DNA of 64,000 bases from Glandiceps talaboti (lineage: Eukaryota > Hemichordata > Enteropneusta > Spengelidae), in assembly GCF_964340395.1 (NCBI RefSeq), contig NC_135554.1:13273251-13337250 (forward strand). Direction: 5' to 3'. Numbering within the stretch: position 1 is the stretch's first letter; every line of letters begins with the position of its first letter. Made by a program: the position numbers and the translations under genes. This document shows, one piece after another, positions 1-10,900 of this stretch. Below the pieces are notes generated by a model. It was not told the DNA's origin, did no database searches, and worked only from the letters and a program-made list of their open reading frames with translations.

Positions 1-79
1 TTATTTACGTAACAGGATCAGTATATTGTATATATATTTGTTATTTATTTCATAATCGCGATCTTGCATTTGTTTAAAG

Positions 80-301
80 ACTCAGTAGATGGGATGGGAT
101 CAGATGTAACCAAGCAATTGATGACGTCACCTCAATTTTCGTTCGAAGGAACTTTTCCAACGAAAGAATCTGACTCTAGGAAGAAGTCGACTACGATTTC
201 CAATACACGGGTAATGATATGGGAGAAGTATGGCCAGTTGCATCGACTTAACTGGAAAACGAAGCCACGACAATGTAACCATAAAGATGTCACTAGATAT
301 G
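80..301 (+). CDS. Penultimate exon of an unidentified gene entering from the left (partial)
   Basis: This open stretch reads in one frame (DSVDGMGSDVTKQL ... KDVTRY) and ends in a plausible donor, G|GTGGGT at 301/302, in phase 1. The next exon at 450 resumes in exactly that phase, which is the main support for it being coding. The left border is uncertain: AG dinucleotides at 78-79, 84-85 and 87-88 could each be the acceptor, and an in-frame stop at 10-12 shows the exon does not continue to the window edge. The peptide is polar, Ser/Thr/Lys-rich and contains TKPRQCNHKDV just before the membrane segment of the next exon, so it is probably a soluble loop or tail. I do not recognise the family. 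Confidence 0.5.
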
Positions 302-449
302 GTGGGTATCCGTATTCAATGAGGTTACTGTAATATTGTAAGTGCCTGATTACGTTCAATTCATTGTGTCTAATTTATTCACGCATTAACAGTGACTTTC
401 GCTTCAAAAATTTGATATTTCGAATCTTTTTTTGTTATCAATGTTATAG

Positions 450-607
450 ATATCGGAATGATTCTACTTGGAGTATCCTCTCAGCTCGTGCCAATGATAA
501 TTGGTGTAACTATCATGGTTTTATTCAACAACGGTAATATTGCTCGAAATAATCAAGCCAACAATAGAGAAGATGTCTTGTTTAGATCAACTTATTGGGC
601 TGTATGA
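450..607 (+). CDS. Terminal coding exon with a transmembrane segment, unidentified membrane protein
   Basis: After the acceptor TGTTATAG (ending at 449), the frame set by the preceding exon gives 51 further codons and a TGA stop at 605-607. The first half is strongly hydrophobic (IGMILLGVSSQL then PMIIGVTIMVLF), about 28 residues, consistent with one long membrane span. It is followed by a short Asn-rich tail (NNGNIARNNQANN) ending in STYWAV. Frame agreement across the 148-nt intron, a hydrophobic helix and a stop soon after support a real 3'-terminal exon. The upstream part of the protein lies outside the window and I cannot name the family. No AATAAA follows closely, so the mRNA end is not placed. 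Confidence 0.55.
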
Positions 608-973
608 ACAGTATTTCGAACCTTTGGATTACGATAAATAACTTTCTATGCTATCAGCCTGATAATGAAGTTCATTTGTTTTATTGTTAACCTGGATTGT
701 AAAATGTTGTCGTGAATTTGTATTTTCTGTGTTTGGGTTCAGACATGACTCTGTTTGCACATGTCGCCAAACACCTAGTTAGAGTAATTAATATCTTTTA
801 TAGTAATGGCCCACATGGATGTCAGTACAATAGGAAATAATGTCATATGTCATTCAAGTTAAAGTTTAGTGTTCTTTATTTCATTTCCATGACGTTCACA
901 ATTAGGCATGACCTATTATCTTAGAAAGCTCATTTCCCATGCGTGACTTATTGTAATTCAACTATTGTAATGC

Positions 974-1043
<70 letters not shown>
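974..1043. repeat. (TG)n microsatellite
   Basis: An uninterrupted TG dinucleotide run, followed by a short CATGCATGCGTGCGCG stretch of alternating purine-pyrimidine character that extends Z-DNA-forming potential to about 1095. Apparent open frames here (CVCVCV) are artefacts of the repeat. Confidence 0.95.
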
Positions 1044-1469
1044 ATGCATGCGTGCGCGGGCGATGGGCGTGTTTGCGTGCGTGAGCGCGCGCGAATGTGT
1101 TTGCACTAGCTGCTATAGGGGATTTTTTTTAAAACAACGTTTTGTTGGATGCAATAACTTACTCGTAATATCGTACACACCCTAAACAGTAAAATTGCAT
1201 CTGTGGGTAAACTTGACAGTGACAGATTCAAAAACGAGCTTTCACTATTATAAATAATTAATAATATATAAGTAATTGACAAATGTTTAGTGAATATGTC
1301 TGATGAACAAAATTGCAGCTATATATATAGTGCAGGTTTTATGGTGACTCCAGTGGCCATTTTCTACCTGAATCATTAACGCTATTGTTCTTCACTTCAT
1401 ATCGTGTTGGACCTGTGTAACACAGGTGGAATTTGATAGACCGTAAACATTGGTTTAGATAGTGGGAGA

Positions 1470-1496
1470 GCCAGTCAGCCAGCCAGTCAGACAGTC

Positions 1497-1561
<65 letters not shown>

Positions 1562-1562
1562 C
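1470..1562. repeat. (CAGA)n microsatellite
   Basis: Nearly perfect tetranucleotide tract on the plus strand with degenerate CCAG/TCAG units at its left edge. It is the same motif family as the arrays at 2338-2513 and 59525-59693, and the reverse complement of the CTGT arrays at 4795 and 5213. Confidence 0.95.
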
Positions 1563-2222
1563 ATAGTCACAACCATACTTAGATATGACTTTAGAGGATA
1601 CCCTCGTTGTGTTTGTCCAATATATTTTTATTAGAAATATGGTTAATAAGTGAGTCATATTTCTCATTACAAGGAGTAGCAGTATTGATGTGAGAGTTGG
1701 CCTACAGAAATATAGTCCATACAATAACATATATATTTTTATGTACGATTCACTGGAGTGGAGAATATAATGACTACTTCAACCTTCACGATGTTTCGAA
1801 GTAGTAAATAATCTGCTTACGTCACCAAACAATATAAATGTGAACATAAGTGATCGTTTTAACTACAGAATAACTAGATAACACTCGAAAACGTTTATTT
1901 ATAAATGCTATAAGCCGTTAACTTGACCCGTTGTCCCATCTGCAATATCAAAACTGGTGAATTACCACTAACAGACTGTGAGATTGGTTTTACACAAAAA
2001 AATAGTGAAGTGACCCTGGTCAACTAATACATGTAATATTCTATAATTATTAAAGGTAAATATTGATAAATGTTTGTATTGATCTTTTAATTAAATAGTC
2101 TCGATAGGTATGTCTCTTCAGCTTTCAGTTCGAGTGAAGAATTGTTTAGTGCACCAGATTTCTTCTAAGAGCATGACGAGTGATACTATATTGTCAAAGT
2201 AATGTCGATTTTATTTTTTTAG

Positions 2223-2513
<291 letters not shown>

Positions 2514-2862
2514 ACGGGATGAAAAAAACGTGAATTTCTTTATGATATTGTATGTAAGAGTATTATGACCTAGTTATCGATTGGGTATACAACTGAAATC
2601 AATCTACATACCATATGGTTTACAGCTTGGGTGTAAATTGTATTATTACCAAGTACAACAGTACACTTAGACAAATATGTTGTGTTCTGTTCATTTTAAA
2701 AGACTTAATGAAACTTACTCTTAAGTCAATCTCTAAAATGCAAAGTGCACAGATTGTCTAAAATATATGTTAAAATTGTATATTCAGTCTAGAGAACAAG
2801 GCGATTAAAAAGTTTTTTTTTCTCATCACATAATTCAGTATTTTGTCAGATGTATTTGTGTG

Positions 2863-2893
<31 letters not shown>

Positions 2894-2912
2894 ATTGTTG
2901 TTGTTGTTGTTT
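2863..2912. repeat. (GTT)n microsatellite
   Basis: TTG/GTT triplet run with a single interruption (TTA), lying 30 bases past the stop of the minus-strand sulfotransferase, so probably inside its 3' UTR. Confidence 0.85.
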
Positions 2913-2942
2913 ATGGCCCCCACCTGTCGATTTGATTCTTCG

Positions 2943-4256
2943 TTAAACTTGTGGCCTGGTGGATGATTGCAATAGTAGATTCTCCGTCTGGTTAAAACTA
3001 CGCGGAATATTTACTCCCAGGCCCATGTATTGTCGCCCAGTTACATTCACCAACTCTTCGTTGAACGGTCTGTAAAAATCTGTTAATTTATCGAGTATTT
3101 GGGAATCAATATTTGAAGGTTGTATGTCGCCTATATCTGCCATATTAGGTGACAGCACGCAGTGTTTGATGGGTTCAATAAGACAGGACCGCTTCGTAGT
3201 TTCGTTGACATGGAAACTGCTGCTCGTGAAGAATGGCTTGATGAAGAGAAACTTTTCAATTCTCTGAAGCTCCGGAGCTGGGTCCATCACCAGTCTGTCA
3301 CCATCGATGAAACTGATTTGATTCCAATTAAAGTATTGCGTCCAGTGTTTGAGATGCTCGTAGTAAACCCCAGCATTTATTATCAATCTGTCGGCATCGA
3401 CTTCTCCATCGCTGTCCAAAACTGTACTCTCAAACGTCACCGATAAACCCTCGGGGCTATTCTCTTCGAGGACATTCCCAAGCGCCCCTGATTTCCAGAC
3501 CAGATCAAACTTTTCGATGTAATGAGATATGGCTCGCTTGATTGGATCACAGACGACGAATATAAGTTTGATATTATCTGAGAGAGTTTCCGATATTCTC
3601 CTGGGAACTTGTTCGGAGTAGTAATAATTTGAAGTCTTTTCCATTGTTATTTTCTCAGGACTTGAGATTGGCATAAGATCCCTGTACCATTTCAAACCCT
3701 TCTCGAAGTTGGCATCAAAAAAGTGCGTATCTGGTTCAACGGCTGCGATATTCGGGTGGAAATCTAGAAATTCAAGGAGAGCTTGCGTACCACAGCGATG
3801 AGCTCCAATGATGATAACATGGGGTAAACACCTTTTTCCATCGCCTATATCTTGACATGGTGGCATCGTCGTCTTGGAAATTGCGCCCCCATGTGGCAAC
3901 TTATTCATTTCTCCTTGTGGCAAAATTTTCATTTTCCTCGGTTGGTGAGTGCGCATTGCTAGAATCAAAGATGATATCAATAACAGAACCAGAAAAGCAA
4001 CGAAAACGGTCTTTCGAACCAAATCAAGAGTTTTTGAATTTTCCATCGATCCCCATATCTTCGTTACTAAATTTCCACAGGAGGTCACGAGTCCCGATGT
4101 CCTTGTGTTACGTACCAATCGTACAACTCTTTCAAAGCTTTCTGAAACAACGCCGCTAACTTGTTTACGAAGTTGGATATACCGTATTGTTGTCGTTTGC
4201 TCTGACCCATTTCTCTCCGGTCCTTCATATATCACGGTTTCTATTTCTGTGTCCAT
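2943..4256 (-). CDS. Heparan sulfate 3-O-sulfotransferase-like type II membrane sulfotransferase, intronless
   Basis: The product is 437 residues. I start at the ATG at 4254-4256 (MDTEIETV), which has G at -3 and +4; the longer open frame upstream begins only with GTG. Residues 1-82 form a long cytosolic tail, 83-102 a signal-anchor helix (TVFVAFLVLLLISSLILAM), and a short stem leads into a Golgi-lumenal sulfotransferase domain from about residue 144. Family landmarks of HS3ST enzymes are visible in order: the 5'-phosphosulfate loop IIIGAHRCGTQALLEFL (about 148-164), HFFD (178-181), the EKTSNYY segment (about 206-212), the 3'-phosphate site CDPIKRAISHY (236-246), FIDGDRL (316-322), and the Cys pair C-X7-C (358 and 366) with the known disulfide spacing. 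Three N-glycosylation sequons follow (NET, NVT, NQT). Known family role: transfer of sulfate from PAPS to the 3-OH of glucosamine in heparan sulfate, in the Golgi. Oddities: the loop Lys is Arg, the catalytic Glu position is Asp (EPDTHFFD), and the Arg of RDP is Cys. It could therefore be a diverged enzyme with another acceptor or lowered activity. No intron or frame break is seen. Confidence 0.88.
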   Translation of the reverse strand: MDTEIETVIYEGPERNGSEQTTTIRYIQLRKQVSGVVSESFERVVRLVRNTRTSGLVTSCGNLVTKIWGSMENSKTLDLVRKTVFVAFLVLLLISSLILAMRTHQPRKMKILPQGEMNKLPHGGAISKTTMPPCQDIGDGKRCLPHVIIIGAHRCGTQALLEFLDFHPNIAAVEPDTHFFDANFEKGLKWYRDLMPISSPEKITMEKTSNYYYSEQVPRRISETLSDNIKLIFVVCDPIKRAISHYIEKFDLVWKSGALGNVLEENSPEGLSVTFESTVLDSDGEVDADRLIINAGVYYEHLKHWTQYFNWNQISFIDGDRLVMDPAPELQRIEKFLFIKPFFTSSSFHVNETTKRSCLIEPIKHCVLSPNMADIGDIQPSNIDSQILDKLTDFYRPFNEELVNVTGRQYMGLGVNIPRSFNQTENLLLQSSTRPQV

Positions 4257-4794
4257 GTCTAAACTTATACAGGATATATGAAATATATGGAGAAGAAAGA
4301 CCACAATATATATTCCATTTGGACGCGTGTTTCACTATGTACTTGAATTGTGTATGTAAATGTATATGTTCAAATATTGTTTTTACTTCAAAACAAAAAT
4401 CGATACACTCTACAGAACCAATCCAAATACTCAATAAAGTGAAAACAATCGATTTTTTTCCGAAGTAAATGATACGGGTAACTGAAATGTAGGGTCTTCA
4501 ATATTGAGTATGCAATGTGTGTTATGGATGTTTTGTATTGCCATGTATCACCTGTGTATATATGTGTAACTCCCACAGTGAGGATGTGTTTACTTGTAAA
4601 TGGGGTGTGTATACACTGTAATTAGCCAAGGGACAGTAACGAACTGTTATTTGCTTTGGGCATGAAGTGCTAAATCTATGTATTTTCCCACAACGTATTG
4701 TAGATTTAATAAAGAAAATTAACCCAAATTTGTCGCCTGTCTGTTAACACTTGTTTTATTTGTCCTTTACCATAGCTCACTTCCCCTCTATCCG

Positions 4795-4796
4795 AC

Positions 4797-4855
<59 letters not shown>

Positions 4856-4974
4856 GCCTGCCTGTCTTCCTGCCTCTCTGTCTGTCTGTCTCTGTCTGTC
4901 TGCCTGTCTGTCTGTCTGTCTGTCTGTCTCTCTGTCTGTCTGTCTGTCTCTCTGTCTGCCTGCCTGTCGGTACC
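4795..4974. repeat. (CTGT)n array with CCTG variants
   Basis: About 180 bases of CTGT units, pure at first then mixed with CCTG and CTCT variants. It is the reverse complement of the CAGA arrays on the other side of the sulfotransferase gene. Confidence 0.93.
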
Positions 4975-5204
4975 TCCCCTCTCTGTGCCGTGAATATTCA
5001 ATGGGAAATTCACGTACCATTCAAAGTAATTAATAATAAATATACAACAATAACTTCTATATCAGCAGATACACAACAGAGCATGCGTAATGTATAAACT
5101 CTAATTGAATGGAGAGGTAACATGCAAATATCAATATCGTCACACCCTCCTCTCTCTATGTGTATCTCTGTCTGTTGTCTGTCTACGTCGCTGTTTTGCC
5201 CTGT

Positions 5205-5207
5205 TTA

Positions 5208-5288
<81 letters not shown>
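5205..5288. repeat. (CTGT)n microsatellite
   Basis: Nearly pure CTGT/TGTC repeat in the same orientation as the array at 4795. Translations such as CLSVCLSV from these tracts are repeat artefacts. Confidence 0.95.
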
Positions 5289-5542
5289 TGTGGTTTTATT
5301 CGCCGAGAAAAGGATCAATTTAGCGATTAGGGAGTTTCATTTTCCTAAAATAGGACCCCCACCTCTTCCCGTTGAAATATTAAAAAAAAACACGAAAACA
5401 ACCACCATGGCTATGATTTTAAAGTGTTGTTTGACGTGAAGGGGGGGGGGGGGGGGTGTAAATGCAACTTATTATGGTAATGACTTGGTCCCATCGCTGC
5501 TATCACATTGATTATTTCAAAGGTTTTGATTTTTTTCCCACT

Positions 5543-5729
<187 letters not shown>

Positions 5730-7769
5730 TGAATTTGTGTGAAGTCATTAATCAGTTCATCAATATGTTAATATTTGCGTTGCATGATGAAATTGGCAGA
5801 GCTGAAGGTCAGAACTGCAAAAGACCACGTGGGTACATTTCCAGCTATTGACATTAGTATATGGACTGAGGTCAACGTCACTCCACCACATTATCCCCAA
5901 TATCTTATCGCACTAGTACTGTTCACCATCACTCTTGTGAGACCAAGGCGCACTCCTTTCCTCACACCACTACTAGCAATTGATTCACTCTATGATTGTC
6001 ATCAGCGATAAGTCTGATATATGCTCTGATAAAACTGTACAATGGTGGCAGTGGTGGGATATTGCAGCAGTAGGATTTGTCAATGATGGCAGCGTTTTGA
6101 TGCAAAAATCACAAAATAATACAAAAGTTATTTTAGATAATACAATGAGCCAAAGTGACATGTGACCCTTCACTTTCTAAAATATGTCCCTCCCTGAGAA
6201 TCAATTTGTAAAAAGTGTCCCCCATGGGACCCCACCCACTCCCTTTAGTAACTACTGAAGGCTCCTTTACATGAAAAATTTTCCGTCCGTTGGCGGCGCA
6301 ATACCTGATTTCACTCACCGCACTCAATGACGGCTCAGTATGATTACGCAATAAGTTCAGTGCTAGACAAAACACAACGTACTGGTACGAATTCGATACG
6401 ATATTTCTATTTCAACCTGGAGTTTACCTTTCATCACGAGATTTTCTTCGATCATGAAAAGGATCGCCATTTTTATCGGCTCATAGTACTAGTATAGAGT
6501 GTATTTTAATGTTTCATACAATTTAACAAGTGATTGATTAACATATTAACATGAGAGGAATGGGAGCGTCATCAATGCACGAGCGTGATTCAGGGGTAAC
6601 TGTCGGTTACAATCAATTTCAGCAAAAAAAAATTGTTCTTCTCGTCGTAATTGGTGAACATCGCGCGAAAATAGTACAGTAATCTGACAAGTTCTTTTAC
6701 AATAATGAGCATAGAATGCACAAAGCCCCCGAGCATTCAGCTGCGAATCTCTGCTAACTAATCGGCGGTGTGGTGAATAATGAAAGGACGCCGATACATA
6801 TATGGTACATTTGTCTTGATAAAGAATCGCTGTGCCTAGGGCACCTGTGTGCAATCTTCTCTCGTCTAACATTCTACCTTTTTTTTCCAAGTCATCACCT
6901 TTAGTTAGGATTACCAGAGGGACTTGATATCAATATTACAAATTGGAAACATGAGTCGTATAGCTTGTAAATATGTCACATTCATATACAGTTTGCCCAC
7001 AGGTGGTTAAAAATGGTATCTGGGGTCCCATTTCACATTAATTCATGTACTTTCAACCTTTCTCGAATCCACAGACTTGCATAGCGAGCAATTCAGCGCT
7101 TATGCCATGGCATACAGTTGAAAATTAGGCGGCCAGTTATCATTTTAGACACTAAGTGGAATCCAAAAGTTTTCACAAATGTAAAAGTCAATCATTATTC
7201 AATTACCGGACCTTGCCGAAACTGTGTGTCATGCATACACGTATGTTTCTACATGATAAAGGGGCACAGCACTATGCACTAAGCTTATAGACATTATCTT
7301 TACAGATGAAAACTTGAAGTTGCTCCGCCACCCCGTGGCCGTACCGCCACGGTCTGAGCACTACCTAGTGTGAGGTACTGGTATGTGTCTGTGGGGAGGG
7401 GGGGGGGAGCGCTCGAAATGTTGCTACTTTGACAATGAGGATGGGCATTTAAATAATGCTGTATGGAAGGGGCCTAGGGAAAAAATGTTTTCAAAGTAAT
7501 CCCCCACCCCCGTACTCTACTGTACCCTAGTCAGGCTTACAGGGGGCTTACAACTTACAAGAACATATTTGTCTTAAAATAGTTACATCATTGAAACTTT
7601 TCATAATGATACACCTCATAGCATATTTCGACACCCTTTGATATTTTCATGATTGATATTTGTCGACACGATAATTGCTCACAAAATAGATACTTTTGAA
7701 TCAATATAAATGATCATACGTTGTAATCCGTTGACCCACTGGTGAACTCATTGACGAAGAGGATAGACA

Positions 7770-7890
7770 GAAATACCTCACTTCCGTTTCAATCCACCCT
7801 GCGCATGCGTACACTAATCAAAATACTGAACGCCATTTTCACAGATCACAGAATCCTGTGATCTTCGTTGACATCGATCAAGTTGGCAAA
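7770..7890 (+). promoter_or_regulatory. FCHO2: Candidate TATA-less promoter and 5' UTR of the FCHO gene
   Basis: Within 110 bases of the start codon lie ACTTCCG (7780-7786, ETS core), TGCGCATGCGT (7800-7810, matching the NRF1 palindrome) and CGCCATTTT (7831-7839, YY1-like in the orientation commonly found at start sites of housekeeping genes). No TATA box is present. The combination is typical of broadly expressed genes. The transcription start is inferred to lie around or shortly after 7800; it is not directly visible. Confidence 0.5.
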
Positions 7891-7917
7891 ATGACGTGCT
7901 TTGTGGATAATTTTTGG
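7891..7917 (+). CDS. FCHO2: FCHO exon 1 (residues 1-9)
   Basis: Start codon in AAAATGA context, encoding MTCFVDNFW, then donor GTAAGT. It aligns with the conserved FxENFWGEKN start of FCHO proteins; the GEK follows in exon 2, 9.5 kb downstream. Ends in phase 0. Confidence 0.9.
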
Positions 7918-10900
7918 GTAAGTATAAGCGATTGCCGAACTTTATAAAATACGCTATCCATAGACATTATCATTGATTACCTGTACACGCTATTTCGTGA
8001 TAAAAACCGTATTCTGACATGACCTGGTTGCAAGTGCACACACCGGTAAAATTTGTCTGGGATCTTTACTGACTGTAGGCAGAAAGTTTGAATCATCGTC
8101 GGACTCGGGAGACAGGCATATGGTGATCAGCGCGGCTTGTTATATTTTCCAAACCGATATTCTATCGATTAAAGGTTTGTTGCTTTTATATCACCCCTTC
8201 CACGAATAAACCACATTTAAATTGTCGGTGATCATGAAGTGTTGAAGTGAACAATCTCATGTCTCAGTCGAAAGTGCAGTTCGTATCAATCATGGGCCGA
8301 TGTGATACAGTGCAGTGCGAATCAGTAAGCTGAGACAGTGAGAGGGGGCGTAGGCCGACAACACCTAACAGTAATACTTGAAGTCAGCCAGTGTTTGCTG
8401 TAAGAGCAGAGTTGTGACATTTCTACGAACGTTTCATTTTTATCTCAAGAATTGATTTGCATTTTAGGTATTGATTAAAAGTAACTCGTAAGACTAAGAG
8501 TCGTATCATGCTCGTATGGTGGAAAATTCAAACTGTTGTGTGATAGCGTTCCTTCCACTATCATCCCTTTATAGGTTACCTAGTCAAAGTGCAATACCTC
8601 ATGAATAAATGTTTCAATAATTAAAATAATATGGGGGGGGGGGGGTACATGTAGGTAGGTAACGAGTTAAGGTTTTGTTTGTTTTTTATCAGCTGAAGTT
8701 CAATAGTCCAAACCCCACCTTTCAAAATGTCGACAAAACAACTATAATTTAAAAAAGGTAAGGACAAGCCTGTTATTCACTTATTGATTCAAAGTTAATT
8801 AACTGTACAGGTTAATATGTTAAATTAGTATACATGTAGTGTGTTGACCTTGAGTTTTGTATACATTATAAGCATTCCTCATTTTATGTAGATGAATGGT
8901 ATTCAAATTACAAGGACACACACATACATTAATAATGCATTACCTGTTCTACATGTATGTACACATCTGCCTTCATTGAGTATTACAGCCCCCCCCCCCC
9001 TCCACTCCTTACCCATTACAAAATGACAATTTGATGGACCAGCTGTGACATATACCTATATTTATAATCAAACCAGGGGGTCAGTGGCTGGATAAGGATA
9101 GGATTAGGCTCCCTGAGTAACCTGATTTGTAGTGCTGGCCATGAGTAATCCACTATACTGCAGATGTACTATTCTGATTAGCCAGACTACGTTACTCAAC
9201 AGATTTTACCTGTTTGAACTTTGACACAATTTGGATACCATTCAGTTAATGGATTTAGTATACGAATACATGTACACCATTTTCGTAACCGTGCAACAGG
9301 GTAGCTATATATTATCACTTACATTGCTTTCAGTACAAAATCACTGTCAGTGTCTGATCGCTTCATCACTTATGGATGGTCACAAAATGTCACACAGGCT
9401 TGATAAGCGAACTTCATTCATAGGGGGGGGGGGGGGGGGTCTGAGGTCAATGTGATTGCTTAACTTCATTTTCACACTTCTAATCAAATTTTGACGGAAA
9501 ACTTTCTCACCTTCAATGATAACAGCTTAGGTGAGAGCTACATTTATCATAGACACAGATCAGCTACATAAACACTGGCTTAGACCAAATAATTGTGACA
9601 CTTTAGTAAATTACAAACATGCAAATTTATGTACATTTGTAAATTATACACCTTTTTCAAATGCAATTCAGTCTGTACTGTTATCAAGCAAATTCACTGT
9701 GGTATGAAAAGCGACTGATGAGGCCTAAACAAATAATTTTTTGGTTCCGGTTACCCGACCCCCACCTAGCTTTTCACTGCTGACCCTAAACTTTTTATTA
9801 TGTATTCGAGAAAAAAATGTTATAAAATTGCAAAAATTGTGAAGTCTCACGAGAAATAGTGGAAGTGGAAACTGCCATCAACTTAAAGAAAGACACTCTA
9901 AAACTGTTCTTCCAATCTGTAATGGCTGTACATCTGATAGGATGAAATAAACAACAGAGACCATTTGGAAAACCTGAACTAGACACTCACACGTGGAAAA
10001 AAATATAATAAAATAAAATAAAAAATCTACCTACCCCACCTACATTTTGTATTCTAAAATTGAGAGCAACCGGAACCACACAATTTTTTTAAATTAGGCC
10101 TGATAGGTTTGTACAGATGTACAATGTACTACAACATATACATGTGTATGAGTTGACAATGAGATGATTTGATATTAATGTCCTGACAATATTACACGGG
10201 GCTCAAAATTAATGGTAGTCCTGATCCCAGTGTCCACAAACGACCAAGTCTTGTCATGGGGCTACCATAAATTGCAGCTGGTAGCCCGGTCAGGCTACCA
10301 CTGATTATGCAATGATTTAAAGGATGGAATATTTACTAGACATGAAAGTATTTTAATAACAAACATATTCCCAATAGAGGAATTTTGTTTTCAGTTCAGG
10401 AATATGGGACTATTGGTCACCATCCTTTGGCTACCACTTTCTGAAATTGGTAGCCCACTAAGACTATCAAAGAAAAAAAAGTTAATTTCAAGCCATGGTA
10501 CAGTATGATGTACATGTATATATTATAGACTACTCAAATTCATGTATGCTCCAGTAACCCTACTGACCCTACAGTATTGATTATCTATATCAGATAATCT
10601 TTGACATCAAAATACATGTACCTGGTAATTGTTTAATGGTGAGATACATGTAATCTATTTCTGTGTAAAGGGTTTTCACCCCCTCCCCCATGTAAATGTA
10701 ATTTAAAAGAAAATAATAAATACAAACTGATAATAATTCCAATTGCAGGTAATTTTTTTTTTTAAATGTACACAAAGCATGATGCACAATATATTGCTGC
10801 TCTTCAGGTCTTTGATTTTAGAATATTGAACACGTGTAATATAGCAGAAGAACATCATAAAAAAGTATTAATAATAGTGATAATAATGATAATATGAACA

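Noticed and set aside
122-129. TGACGTCA palindrome near the left edge
   Set aside because: It lies inside the inferred coding exon 80-301, so a promoter role is unlikely.
3162-4281. Plus-strand open frames overlapping the sulfotransferase
   Set aside because: Shadows of the minus-strand gene; no family similarity and no independent signals.
4257-4304. N-terminal extension of the sulfotransferase (VFLLHIFHISCISLD)
   Set aside because: It would start at a GTG codon. The first ATG in good context is at 4254-4256, so the 437-residue form is preferred.
10195-10485. Repeated GGTAGCC/GGCTACC words around 10.2-10.5 kb
   Set aside because: They look like remnants of a decayed repeat, but I could not define ends or a second copy in the window.
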